DNA from: UBA3871 sp002392265
GTDB lineage: Bacteria > Bacillota > Clostridia > Peptostreptococcales > Anaerovoracaceae
Reading direction: 5' to 3'
Assembly (NCBI GenBank): GCA_946614255.1
Contig: CAMOGS010000002.1
Coordinates: 1-64,000 of the forward strand
DNA length: 64,000 nucleotides
The translations under genes and the position numbers were made by a program. Shown one piece after another: positions 1 through 7,171 of the stretch (positions are counted from its first letter, which is position 1; the number at the start of each line of letters is the position of its first letter). Under the pieces are notes generated by a model, which saw only the letters and a list, made by a program, of their open reading frames with translations, was not told the origin of the DNA and did no database searches.

Positions 1-237
1 AGCATATTCCACCTGCATAAACCTGTCCGATCTGCCCTCTATCAGTTTTTTAAAGTCTTCCTCGATTTCGTGTTTTATTATGAAAATCACTTTTTCGAAG
101 CCGGCCATCATTGCATCATAAATTGAAAAATCGATAATGGCTTCCCCGCCGCTACCGACAGGATCCATCTGCTTCAGTCCACCGTATCTCGAGCCCATTC
201 CCGCTGCCATTATTACCAGTACGGGTTCTTTATTCAT
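1..237 (-). CDS. Nucleotidyltransferase family protein (3' part cut by window edge)
   Basis: This is the first 79 codons of a gene that runs leftward off the window. The protein opens with a hydrophobic strand, then an M-A-A-G-M-G-S-R-Y-G-G-L-K loop, the nucleotide-binding signature of sugar-1-phosphate nucleotidyltransferases and molybdopterin-type NTP transferases. Next comes a Q-M-D-P-V-G segment, and an acidic helix follows. In the family this loop holds the NTP that is transferred to a sugar phosphate. The ATG at 235-237 is preceded on the minus strand by a purine-rich AAGGAGAATG, a good ribosome site. A strong terminator just upstream (302-342) separates it from the acyltransferase, so it is probably its own transcription unit. 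The exact sugar substrate cannot be told from this fragment. Confidence 0.8.
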   Translation of the reverse strand, partial: MNKEPVLVIMAAGMGSRYGGLKQMDPVGSGGEAIIDFSIYDAMMAGFEKVIFIIKHEIEEDFKKLIEGRSDRFMQVEYA

Positions 238-301
238 CAAGCATTCTCCTTTTCTGTCTGTTTCTTCTTTTTGCTTTCTTTTATGATAAAGCAAGCTGTT
301 C

Positions 302-342
302 AAAAAAGCAAGATGCCACATCTTACGACGTGGCACCTTGCT
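302..342 (-). terminator. Intrinsic terminator after the acyltransferase gene
   Basis: Read on the minus strand, a 13-bp near-perfect stem (AGCAAGGTGCCAC with its complement) encloses a 10-nt loop and is followed by TTTTTTG. It would end leftward transcription from the trpS/LysR/acyltransferase direction before the nucleotidyltransferase start. Confidence 0.85.
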
Positions 343-458
343 TATTGAAAGTGTTGTGATGAGAAAATTTCAAATTCATTATCGATTATATGATATCATT
401 CAACCATGTAAAAAGCAAGTGCTTTTTGAAAAAATATTGCAACATTTTAACCCGCTGT

Positions 459-1262
459 CTATTCTTCGGTCTCTTCCTCTCCTAAAGGGCGCTCCGGCTG
501 TGGCTCGAATTTATTAAGTGCATCCCTGACAATCCAAAAGGTTGTTTCCGGGAGCTCGTTCTGCTCATGTCTTGAAAGGTCCTTTGTTTCAATAGGCTTG
601 TGAATAATCATTTTTGCATGATTGCCCTTGAAATAACCTTGGCTCTCAAAATAAGTATAGGTATTGCTGAGCGTAATCGGCACCACCGGAACACCGGCCT
701 TTGTAGCCAGCTTCAGGCTGCCTTTTTTGAAGGCTCTCATCGGGTTTCCGTGAGAACGCGTACCCTCGGGAAAGACGAGAATCGAAAAACCGTTGTTCAA
801 AAGCTCAACAGCTTCATTTATGGTTTTGAGCGCTTCTCTGGAATTTCCTCTTTCTAGGAAAAGGGTATGGAAATCAAGCATCCAGGCAGAATATCCCGGT
901 ATGTGCGATAAATCGGTCTTTGCCAAAAATCCGAACTGGAATTTATCGAGAACGGAATAGAGCACCGGAATATCGCCATAGCCCTGGTGATTTGCAACGA
1001 AAACAACAGGCCCTTTTTCCGGCAGGTTTTCATATCCCTCTACATCGACGGTTGCACCGAAAACCTTCATCAGATATCTCGCCCATTTTGTGCAGGCTGT
1101 TCTGATGATTTCCTGTTCCTTTGCATAATCGCCTTCTGCATGAGCCTTGCGGGCAGCAATCTGCTCGGGCTTTATAAGCAGCAGGGCTTTGTAAACCTTT
1201 ATTACCGGAATAATGTTTTGGATTATCTTGAATTTCTTTTTCTCTTTGAGTTCAATCTCCAT
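459..1262 (-). CDS. plsC: 1-acyl-sn-glycerol-3-phosphate acyltransferase (PlsC family)
   Basis: This 267-residue protein transfers an acyl chain to lysophosphatidic acid in phospholipid synthesis at the cytoplasmic face of the membrane. It shows the family's two defining motifs. The first is H-X4-D at about residues 92-97 (NHQGYGD), the catalytic His/Asp. The second is the FPEGTRS block at about 164-170, which binds the glycerol phosphate. The N-terminal ~30 residues are basic and hydrophobic and may associate with the membrane. Length is normal for the family. The gene follows the LysR gene by six bases, so the two are likely co-transcribed; the acyltransferase is the distal gene before a clear terminator. 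Whether it serves bulk phospholipid synthesis or another acyl acceptor is not decidable here. Confidence 0.88.
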   Translation of the reverse strand: MEIELKEKKKFKIIQNIIPVIKVYKALLLIKPEQIAARKAHAEGDYAKEQEIIRTACTKWARYLMKVFGATVDVEGYENLPEKGPVVFVANHQGYGDIPVLYSVLDKFQFGFLAKTDLSHIPGYSAWMLDFHTLFLERGNSREALKTINEAVELLNNGFSILVFPEGTRSHGNPMRAFKKGSLKLATKAGVPVVPITLSNTYTYFESQGYFKGNHAKMIIHKPIETKDLSRHEQNELPETTFWIVRDALNKFEPQPERPLGEEETEE

Positions 1263-1268
1263 AAATCT

Positions 1269-2186
1269 CTACCTGTCTTTCAATATCTCTTTCAGTATCC
1301 TGATGTACTCTTTGGCATTATCGCTCAGCGCCGCATCTTCAATCTTTATGTAGCCTATGTGCATATTGTCTATTTCGTCGGAAATAGGGCGCGCTACGAT
1401 GCGCTCGTCAACATAGCCCTTTGGCAATATTCCGCTTCCTGTGGAAACTGCGTCGGTGTTGGCGATGATGTTGTAAAGTGTGGCACGATCATTGATCTTG
1501 ATCAGTCTGTCATATTCGTATATGTCGTTCATGCCCACTTCCTCCGCAAAGCCGAGAGGTGTGGCTTCGTCTTTCTCAAAAACCACGCAAGGGTACTGCC
1601 CGAGCTCTGCCAGGCTTACACTCTTTTGTGCGGCAAGAGGGTGGTGGCGATTAAAGAAGGCCTTCGGTCTTGCTTCTGCGATAGGGCGGAATTCAAGCCT
1701 TGCGTCTCTGAAGATGTGCTCGAGATACTTTTGTGTGATGTCGGAAAAGTAAAGTATGCCCAGCTCGCTTTTGCGCGTGGAAACGTCTTCGATGACCTGG
1801 CCCATGTCGCATTCCATGATTTTGAAATCGTATGCGTCGGTGGTCTGCTTCTTTACGAAGTGAACGAAGGCTTCCGTACAGAATGCATATCTTTGAAGCG
1901 AAATCGCAAAGCGCGGCTCTTCTTCTTTTCCTTTTGTTTTATAGTACTTTCGGATTTTCTTTTCCTGCTCGAGCAGAGGACGGATATTTGCTATGAACTC
2001 CTGACCTTCCTCGGTAACAGTAATTCCGCGGTTTGTGCGGCGGAAAATCATAATTCCCAGCTCTTCCTCGACCTCTTTAATTGCAGCCGAAACAGTGGAC
2101 TGCGACATAAACAGGTTTTTTGCGGCCTGATTAATCGATCCACTGTTGTAAATCTCCATGATGTATCTGAGTTGTAATAGTGTCAT
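1269..2186 (-). CDS. LysR-family transcriptional regulator
   Basis: The protein is 305 residues, the usual LysR size. Residues 1-60 form the winged helix-turn-helix typical of the family, with the pattern L-R-Y-I-M-E-I, then S-I-N-Q-A-A-K-N-L-F-M-S-Q-S-T-V-S and an E-E-E-L-G segment ending in F-R-R-T-N-R-G. The rest is the co-inducer-binding domain. Known LysR proteins act as tetramers and often control a neighbouring gene. Here the neighbours are the acyltransferase (6 bp downstream) and trpS (upstream, same strand, about 18 bp away), so no divergent target gene is obvious. The regulated pathway and ligand are unknown. Confidence 0.85.
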   Translation of the reverse strand: MTLLQLRYIMEIYNSGSINQAAKNLFMSQSTVSAAIKEVEEELGIMIFRRTNRGITVTEEGQEFIANIRPLLEQEKKIRKYYKTKGKEEEPRFAISLQRYAFCTEAFVHFVKKQTTDAYDFKIMECDMGQVIEDVSTRKSELGILYFSDITQKYLEHIFRDARLEFRPIAEARPKAFFNRHHPLAAQKSVSLAELGQYPCVVFEKDEATPLGFAEEVGMNDIYEYDRLIKINDRATLYNIIANTDAVSTGSGILPKGYVDERIVARPISDEIDNMHIGYIKIEDAALSDNAKEYIRILKEILKDR

Positions 2187-2204
2187 AACTATCCTTTACG
2201 GTTC

Positions 2205-3191
2205 CTATTTGCGGCCGAGACCGAAGGTATCAAATACTCTCTTAAGCGTTCTTTCTGCAATTACGGAAGCTTTTTCGCGGCCCTCGTCAAGTGCGGTGAT
2301 AAGCTCCTGCGACCGGCGGATTTCATTGAATCTCTCACGAATCGGACGAATTCCGTCGATGGAGATTTCCACCAAATCTTTTTTGAAATCGCCATAGCCC
2401 TTTCCTTCGTAAAGCTTTTCGATTTCCTCCATGCTCTTTCCGGAAAAGACGGAATAGATGGTCATGAGGTTTGCTACTCCCGGCTGGTTTTCAACATCAT
2501 AGTGAACTCTTGCCAGTGAGTCTGTAGTGGCCTTCATGATGGATTTTTTGATCTTGCTGTCGTCGTCAAGCAGCGAAATGCGGCTGTGAGGATTCTCGGC
2601 AGACTTGCTCATCTTGGAGGTCGGATCGTCGAGAGCCATAATTCTGGCGCCTTCCTTCATGAAGCGGCCCTCCGGAACAACAAATACCTTTTTGTCAAAG
2701 CGGTTGTTTACTCTGATTGCGATGTCGCGAGTAAGCTCAATATGCTGCTTCTGGTCGTTTCCTACCGGCACGATATCGGAATCGTACAGCAGAATGTCTG
2801 CTGCCATCAAAAGAGGGTAGGAGAATATGCCCGTCGGTGCGGACTCCTTGCCCTTTGCTTTATCTTTAAACTGAGTCATTCTCGAGAGTTCACCTGTGTA
2901 GGAATTGCAAGTGAGTACCCAAGACAGTTCGGCATGCTGAGACACCTCGGACTGAACGAAGATGGTTGATCTTTTCGGATCAATCCCCACTGCCATATAG
3001 AGTGCCGCAATGTCAAGGATATGACTGCGGAGCTCTTTCGGATCCTGTGGCAGAGTAATTGAATGCATGTCTACTACACAGTAAACGCATTCCGCTTCGT
3101 CTTGCAACTCTACGAACTGTTTCAGCGCGCCAAGATAATTACCGATGTGTAAATTTCCTGTTGGCTGCACGCCTGAAAATACTCTTTTCAT
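2205..3191 (-). CDS. trpS: Tryptophanyl-tRNA synthetase
   Basis: This class I aminoacyl-tRNA synthetase charges tRNA-Trp with tryptophan in the cytoplasm. The 328-residue length matches bacterial TrpRS. The class I signatures are visible: T-G-N-L-H-I-G-N at about residues 11-18 and K-M-S-K-S at about 193-197. G-N-D-Q-K-Q-H, typical of TrpRS, occurs at about 144-150. The ATG at 3189-3191 has AAAGGAGC upstream on the minus strand. I looked for a T-box leader upstream (3192-3400) and saw none; that gap instead holds a GGGGACAGG repeat unit. Confidence 0.96.
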   Translation of the reverse strand: MKRVFSGVQPTGNLHIGNYLGALKQFVELQDEAECVYCVVDMHSITLPQDPKELRSHILDIAALYMAVGIDPKRSTIFVQSEVSQHAELSWVLTCNSYTGELSRMTQFKDKAKGKESAPTGIFSYPLLMAADILLYDSDIVPVGNDQKQHIELTRDIAIRVNNRFDKKVFVVPEGRFMKEGARIMALDDPTSKMSKSAENPHSRISLLDDDSKIKKSIMKATTDSLARVHYDVENQPGVANLMTIYSVFSGKSMEEIEKLYEGKGYGDFKKDLVEISIDGIRPIRERFNEIRRSQELITALDEGREKASVIAERTLKRVFDTFGLGRK

Positions 3192-3260
3192 TTACTTTAG
3201 CTCCTTTTTTGTTTTTACTTAATAGCAATAGAATACTCTTTTTTTTCTTTTTTGTCAAAA

Positions 3261-3320
3261 GGCGAATCTGGGGACAGGCACCAAAGTGGAATTTTTTCTA
3301 ATTTGGGGACAGGTTCGGTT
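3261..3320. repeat. GGGGACAGG-type palindromic repeat, copy 1
   Basis: Two half-units reading TGGGGACAGG (3269 and 3303 areas), separated by ACCAAAGTGGAATTTTTT. The same words recur at 4631, 30365, 34296 and 36721. This copy lies in the divergent gap between trpS and the anti-sigma gene. Confidence 0.8.
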
Positions 3321-3402
3321 TATTCCATTGATTTTTGTGGTATTTTGAAATATATTAAAATAGTAAAATTGCAAACATAACATATTGTGAAAGGAGCTAT
3401 AT

Positions 3403-3807
3403 ATGGGAGACAAAGTCAGACTTGAGGTTCCCGGAAAGCTGGAATATATGCAGACCGTGCGCCTTACCGTGGGCGGGATCGCTTCGACCTGCGGCTTTGA
3501 CGTTGAAAAGGTAAACGATATTCAGCTCGCTGTCGAAGACGCCATCAAATTCGTCGTTTGCCACGGTGGAGAAGGCTTTAGCGAGTCCTTTGATATCGAG
3601 GCAGAGCTTGAAAAAGACCGCCTGATTATCAGCGTTTCGGACTACTGCAGCAAGGGCAAAATCACAAAGGAGCACAGACTGTTCTGCATGCGCTGCCCTG
3701 AAGAAGGCGACATGGGGATTTTCGTAATCGAAAGTCTTATGGATTCATATAAACTGGAAGTTCGTGAAGATGGCAATAAAAAATTGATAATGGTGAAGAA
3801 TAAATGA
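3403..3807 (+). CDS. Anti-sigma regulatory kinase-like protein (RsbW/SpoIIAB family), ATP-site motifs altered
   Basis: The 134-residue protein has the GHKL-fold layout of RsbW/SpoIIAB serine kinases that bind and silence a sigma factor. It overlaps the next gene, a SigB/SigF-type sigma factor, by four bases, so the pair is a classic partner-switch couple. Aligned by eye to SpoIIAB and RsbW, the N-box normally read as E-A-V-T-N becomes D-A-I-K-F at about residues 46-50. The usual Asp-X-Gly motif becomes D-Y-C at about 80-82. The G2-like region M-G-I-F-V-I-E-S-L-M-D is kept (about 104-114). No RsbV-type antagonist gene lies nearby. Binding of the sigma factor is likely; ATP hydrolysis or kinase action is doubtful. 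The start ATG follows AAAGGAGC. Confidence 0.75.
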   Translation: MGDKVRLEVPGKLEYMQTVRLTVGGIASTCGFDVEKVNDIQLAVEDAIKFVVCHGGEGFSESFDIEAELEKDRLIISVSDYCSKGKITKEHRLFCMRCPEEGDMGIFVIESLMDSYKLEVREDGNKKLIMVKNK

Positions 3808-4538
3808 CAGACAAAAGCTCTTTTGCGCTCTTTCGTCAGACAAAAGACATCGCTCTTCGCAATAAAATAGTCGAGGATAATCTCTATATGGTCGAGATTC
3901 TCATCCGAAAATACATGAACAAGGGTGTGGACTATGACGATCTTTACCAGGTTGGCGCCATGGCTCTGGTTAACGCCGTAGAACGATTCGATCCCGACAA
4001 AGGCTTTGAATTCTCCAGCTTTGCCACACCGACCATCCTCGGCGAAATACGCAAATACTTCCGCGACAAGGAATGGGCCATGAAGGTTCCGCGTCAGTAC
4101 AAGGAACTTGCCACAATGATTCCGGAAGCGAAGGAAAAGCTTTTCGCCAAGCTCGGCAGAACACCTACTCCTACAGAGATTGCCACCCACATGGGCATAC
4201 CTCTCGATGAGCTGCTTACAGCAATGGAGTCGGCAAAGGCTTACTCGGCGCAGTCTCTGAACGCAACGTTCGATGAGTCGGGCGATGAGGGAGAAGGTGC
4301 CGTACTCGAAAAGTTCTTGGCTGTGAAGGATAAAGGCTTTGAAAGTGTAGAGCTGACCGAAGTTATCCGAACAGTAATTGCCTCGATGTCCGAAAGGGAA
4401 CGCAGGATATTTACAAAACGATATATTGAAAACATGACACAAAGCGATATTGCGGAGGAACTGGGTGTGTCTCAAATGACTATTTCCCGCATAGAAAAAG
4501 AAATTCGCCGCAAATTCGCAGACGAACTTCACAAATAA
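3804..4538 (+). CDS. RNA polymerase sigma factor of the SigB/SigF/SigG type
   Basis: This 244-residue protein has sigma-70 regions 2, 3 and 4 in order. Region 2 shows D-L-Y-Q-V-G and F-S-S-F-A-T-P-T-I-L-G-E-I-R-K-Y-F-R-D (about residues 46-90), the SigB/F/G hallmark; region 3 follows, and region 4 ends in a helix-turn-helix, T-Q-S-D-I-A-E-E-L-G-V-S-Q-M-T-I-S-R. It directs RNA polymerase to a stress or developmental gene set and should be held inactive by the upstream anti-sigma protein, with which it overlaps by 4 bp. A terminator follows at once. I could not tell general-stress from sporulation-type function. No other sporulation genes are seen in the window. Confidence 0.88.
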   Translation: MTDKSSFALFRQTKDIALRNKIVEDNLYMVEILIRKYMNKGVDYDDLYQVGAMALVNAVERFDPDKGFEFSSFATPTILGEIRKYFRDKEWAMKVPRQYKELATMIPEAKEKLFAKLGRTPTPTEIATHMGIPLDELLTAMESAKAYSAQSLNATFDESGDEGEGAVLEKFLAVKDKGFESVELTEVIRTVIASMSERERRIFTKRYIENMTQSDIAEELGVSQMTISRIEKEIRRKFADELHK

Positions 4539-4539
4539 A

Positions 4540-4572
4540 AGGGTTTTCCAAGTTTGGAAAACCCTTTTTTTG
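4540..4572 (+). terminator. Intrinsic terminator after the sigma factor gene
   Basis: A near-perfect stem AGGGTTTTCCA / TGGAAAACCCT with a short loop is followed by seven Ts. It begins two bases after the stop codon of the sigma gene. Confidence 0.9.
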
Positions 4573-4617
4573 TTGCACGTGTTGCGCTTGTTGCATTTGT
4601 TGCACTTGTTGCGCTAT
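4573..4617. repeat. Five 9-bp tandem repeats, TTGCNNNTG
   Basis: Units TTGCACGTG, TTGCGCTTG, TTGCATTTG, TTGCACTTG and a last partial TTGCGCTAT follow head to tail directly after the terminator. The fixed letters are TTGC and TG; the middle varies. No protein is likely encoded here, as the tract lies between convergent genes. Confidence 0.8.
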
Positions 4618-4630
4618 TGTGTTGGTTTTT

Positions 4631-4682
4631 GACCTGTCCCCAAATTAGAATTTTTTCCAATTTGGTGCCTGTCCCCAGATTA
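4631..4682. repeat. GGGGACAGG-type palindromic repeat, copy 2, overlapping the gyrA stop
   Basis: Two CTGTCCCC words (4634 and 4670 areas) flank the pair AAATTAGAA and TTCCAATTT. The right end reads CAGATTAG, exactly as in copy 3, and the gyrA stop codon (TAA on the minus strand, 4680-4682) lies inside it. Confidence 0.8.
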
Positions 4683-7154
4683 GCTTTCGGGTTCTTCGTC
4701 GTCCTCGCGGATGGCCTTTGCCATTGCAACGATTGCGGCGTCGTCCTCAACCTTCATGATCTTTACGCCCTGAGTTGCTCTGCCGAGGCGAGAAACCTCG
4801 GAAGCGTTGATTCTGATAATAATGCCGTCTGAATTGATTAGCAGAACATCATCATCCTCCGCTACAACCATAGCACCGATCAGCTCTCCTGTCTTTTTGA
4901 ACTTTGCCTTGTCGTAAGTCAGAAGACCCTTTCCGCCTCTTACCTGAATCTTGTACTCAGTTACAGGGGTTCTCTTTCCAAAGCCGTTCTTTGTTACAAC
5001 CAGCAGCTCTTCGCCCGGCTGAACGAGCTCCATTGAAACGACTTCATCATCGTCTTCAAGCTTGATTGCACGAACACCGCCTGCGATACGTCCCATAGGG
5101 CGTACATCTTCTTCGGAGAAGGAGATACACTTACCGTTCTTTGTAACGATTATGATTGTATCGGTACCGGAGGTCTGCTTTACATCAACCAGCTCGTCAT
5201 CTTCCTTGAGAGAAATCGCAATCAGACCGGTCTTTCTGTTCGTATTGAACTCGGAAATTGCAGTCTTTTTGATTGTACCGTTCTTTGTAACGAGAATCAG
5301 ATATTTATCTTCATTTGCCTGCGGTACCGAAAGCACTGCAGTAATCCTTTCACGCTGCATCAGTGAGAGGAAGTTTACAGCAGGCGTTCCCTTTGCTGTT
5401 CTGGTCGCCTCCGGAATCTCGTAAGCCTTTATGCGATGCGCTTTTCCTGTGTTGGTATAGAAAATCAGATCGTCATGTGTCGATGTGATAATCAGATTGC
5501 GCACGAAATCGTTTTCTCTGGTGGTGAGGCCCGTAATGCCCTTGCCGCCTCTGCGCTGAGTTCTGTAGGTATCTGCAGGAACTCTCTTTATATATCCGAG
5601 ATGGGTGAGGGTAACGGCAACCTTTTGCTCTTCAACGAGGTCTGCCTCGTCAAAGTCGTCCTCTGCCGCAACAATCTTTGAACGACGAGGATCTGCCCAC
5701 TTTTTCTTTACTTCCAAAAGTTCGTCCTTTACAACGCCCATCAGCAGATGCTCGTCAGCGAGAAGTGACTCGTAGTAAGCAATCTTTTCCATCAGCTCTT
5801 TGTACTCGGACTCAATCTTTTCCCTTTCGAGACCCTGGAGTCTTGCAAGCCTCATGTCAAGGATGGCTTGCGCCTGAATTTCCGAAAGACCGAATCTTTC
5901 AATGAGCTTTTCTTTTGCGTCATTGTAGGATGAACGAATTATTTTGATTATCTCGTCGATATTGTCGAGTGCGATGCGCAAGCCCTCTAAAATGTGGGCT
6001 CTGGCCTCTGCCTTCTTTTTATCGAAGATTGTACGTCTGGTTACGACTTCCTTCTGATGCTTGAGGTATTCCGAAATCAGTGTGTGGAGATTGCAGATTT
6101 TCGGCTGCCCGTCAACAAGAGCCAGCATAATCATGGAGATGTTCTCCTGAAGCTGGGTATGCTTGAAAAGCTTGTTCAGCATAATCTGAGGATTTACGTC
6201 GCGGCGCAGCTCAATTACCACGCGCACGCCTTCGCGGTTGGATTCGTCCTGGATATTTGTAATGCCGTCCAGGCGTTTTTCCTTTACCATTTCGGCTATT
6301 TTACTTACCAGAACCGCTTTGTTTACCTGATAAGGAATTTCCGTTACGACAATCTGAGTCTTGCCTCTGGAGGTCTCTTCGATTTCACAAACCGAACGAA
6401 CTACGACCTTGCCCTGGCCTGTCAGATAAGCCTCTCTCGCACCGGCTCTGCCCAGAATAGTGGCACCGGTAGGGAAGTCCGGAGCCTTCACTATCTTGAT
6501 CAGGTCTTCGACTGTTGCTTCCGGATTGTCAATCAGCAGAACGCAGGCGTCAATGACTTCGCCAAGATTGTGAGGCGGAATGGAAGTCGCCATACCTACG
6601 GCGATACCGTTACTGCCGTTTACAAGTAAGTTCGGAATGCGGCAAGGCAGTACGGTAGGCTCTTTCTCTTCCTCGTCGAAGTTTGGCACGAAGTCGACGG
6701 TTTCTTTATCGAGATCGCGCAGCATTTCAAGAGCCAGTGGAGACATGCGGGCTTCGGTGTAACGCATTGCAGCCGGAGCGTCGCCGTCCATGGAACCGAA
6801 GTTTCCGTGACCGTCCACGAGCGTATATCTGATATTAAACGGCTGAGCCAGCCTTACCATAGCATCGTAAATGGATGAGTCACCGTGAGGGTGATATTTA
6901 CCCATTACCTCGCCGACGATACGGGCGGACTTTTTGTGTGGTTTGTCCGGTGTAACGCCAAGCTCGCTCATACCGTAGAGAATACGCCTGTGTACAGGCT
7001 TCAGACCGTCCCTGACATCAGGGAGGGCACGGCCTACGATTACGCTCATCGCATAATCGATGTATGAATTTTTCATTTCATCGTGAATCTCATGCTGAAT
7101 CAGACGCTGGTCCTCAAGAACAGGAGTTTCAACGGGTTCTTTTTCTTTTGCCAT
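4680..7154 (-). CDS. gyrA: DNA gyrase subunit A
   Basis: GyrA is the breakage-reunion subunit of gyrase, which introduces negative supercoils using ATP bound by GyrB. The 824-residue length is standard. The catalytic tyrosine sits in R-Y-T-E-A-R-M-S at about residue 132. The quinolone-resistance-determining loop reads H-P-H-G-D-S-S-I-Y-D (about 88-97) with the usual Ser and Asp present. The C-terminal half shows repeated beta-pinwheel blades, each with a pattern like V-T-K-N-G. The C-terminus is acidic (D-D-E-E-P-E-S) and its stop codon is inside a GGGGACAGG repeat, so the repeat may have replaced the original end. It follows gyrB by 17 bp and is the last gene of the leftward dnaA arm. Confidence 0.98.
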   Translation of the reverse strand: MAKEKEPVETPVLEDQRLIQHEIHDEMKNSYIDYAMSVIVGRALPDVRDGLKPVHRRILYGMSELGVTPDKPHKKSARIVGEVMGKYHPHGDSSIYDAMVRLAQPFNIRYTLVDGHGNFGSMDGDAPAAMRYTEARMSPLALEMLRDLDKETVDFVPNFDEEEKEPTVLPCRIPNLLVNGSNGIAVGMATSIPPHNLGEVIDACVLLIDNPEATVEDLIKIVKAPDFPTGATILGRAGAREAYLTGQGKVVVRSVCEIEETSRGKTQIVVTEIPYQVNKAVLVSKIAEMVKEKRLDGITNIQDESNREGVRVVIELRRDVNPQIMLNKLFKHTQLQENISMIMLALVDGQPKICNLHTLISEYLKHQKEVVTRRTIFDKKKAEARAHILEGLRIALDNIDEIIKIIRSSYNDAKEKLIERFGLSEIQAQAILDMRLARLQGLEREKIESEYKELMEKIAYYESLLADEHLLMGVVKDELLEVKKKWADPRRSKIVAAEDDFDEADLVEEQKVAVTLTHLGYIKRVPADTYRTQRRGGKGITGLTTRENDFVRNLIITSTHDDLIFYTNTGKAHRIKAYEIPEATRTAKGTPAVNFLSLMQRERITAVLSVPQANEDKYLILVTKNGTIKKTAISEFNTNRKTGLIAISLKEDDELVDVKQTSGTDTIIIVTKNGKCISFSEEDVRPMGRIAGGVRAIKLEDDDEVVSMELVQPGEELLVVTKNGFGKRTPVTEYKIQVRGGKGLLTYDKAKFKKTGELIGAMVVAEDDDVLLINSDGIIIRINASEVSRLGRATQGVKIMKVEDDAAIVAMAKAIREDDEEPES

Positions 7155-7171
7155 TTATTTACGCCCTCCGT

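Noticed and set aside
987..2177. A 396-codon open frame on the plus strand opposite the acyltransferase and LysR genes
   Set aside because: It is antisense to two well-recognised genes, has no ribosome site, and its product is Cys/Phe-rich with no motif.
3192..3402. Possible T-box leader for trpS
   Set aside because: No T-box sequence, specifier stem or terminator-antiterminator pair is seen; the gap is AT-rich with a repeat unit.
3642..4532. A 296-codon minus-strand frame over the anti-sigma and sigma genes
   Set aside because: It is a shadow of the sigma factor gene; the product has no recognisable domain, and the plus-strand pair is unmistakable.
4529..4750. Minus-strand frame with Ala-Thr-Ser-Ala-Thr repeats
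   Set aside because: It only translates the 9-bp tandem repeat, a terminator and a GGGGACAGG repeat.
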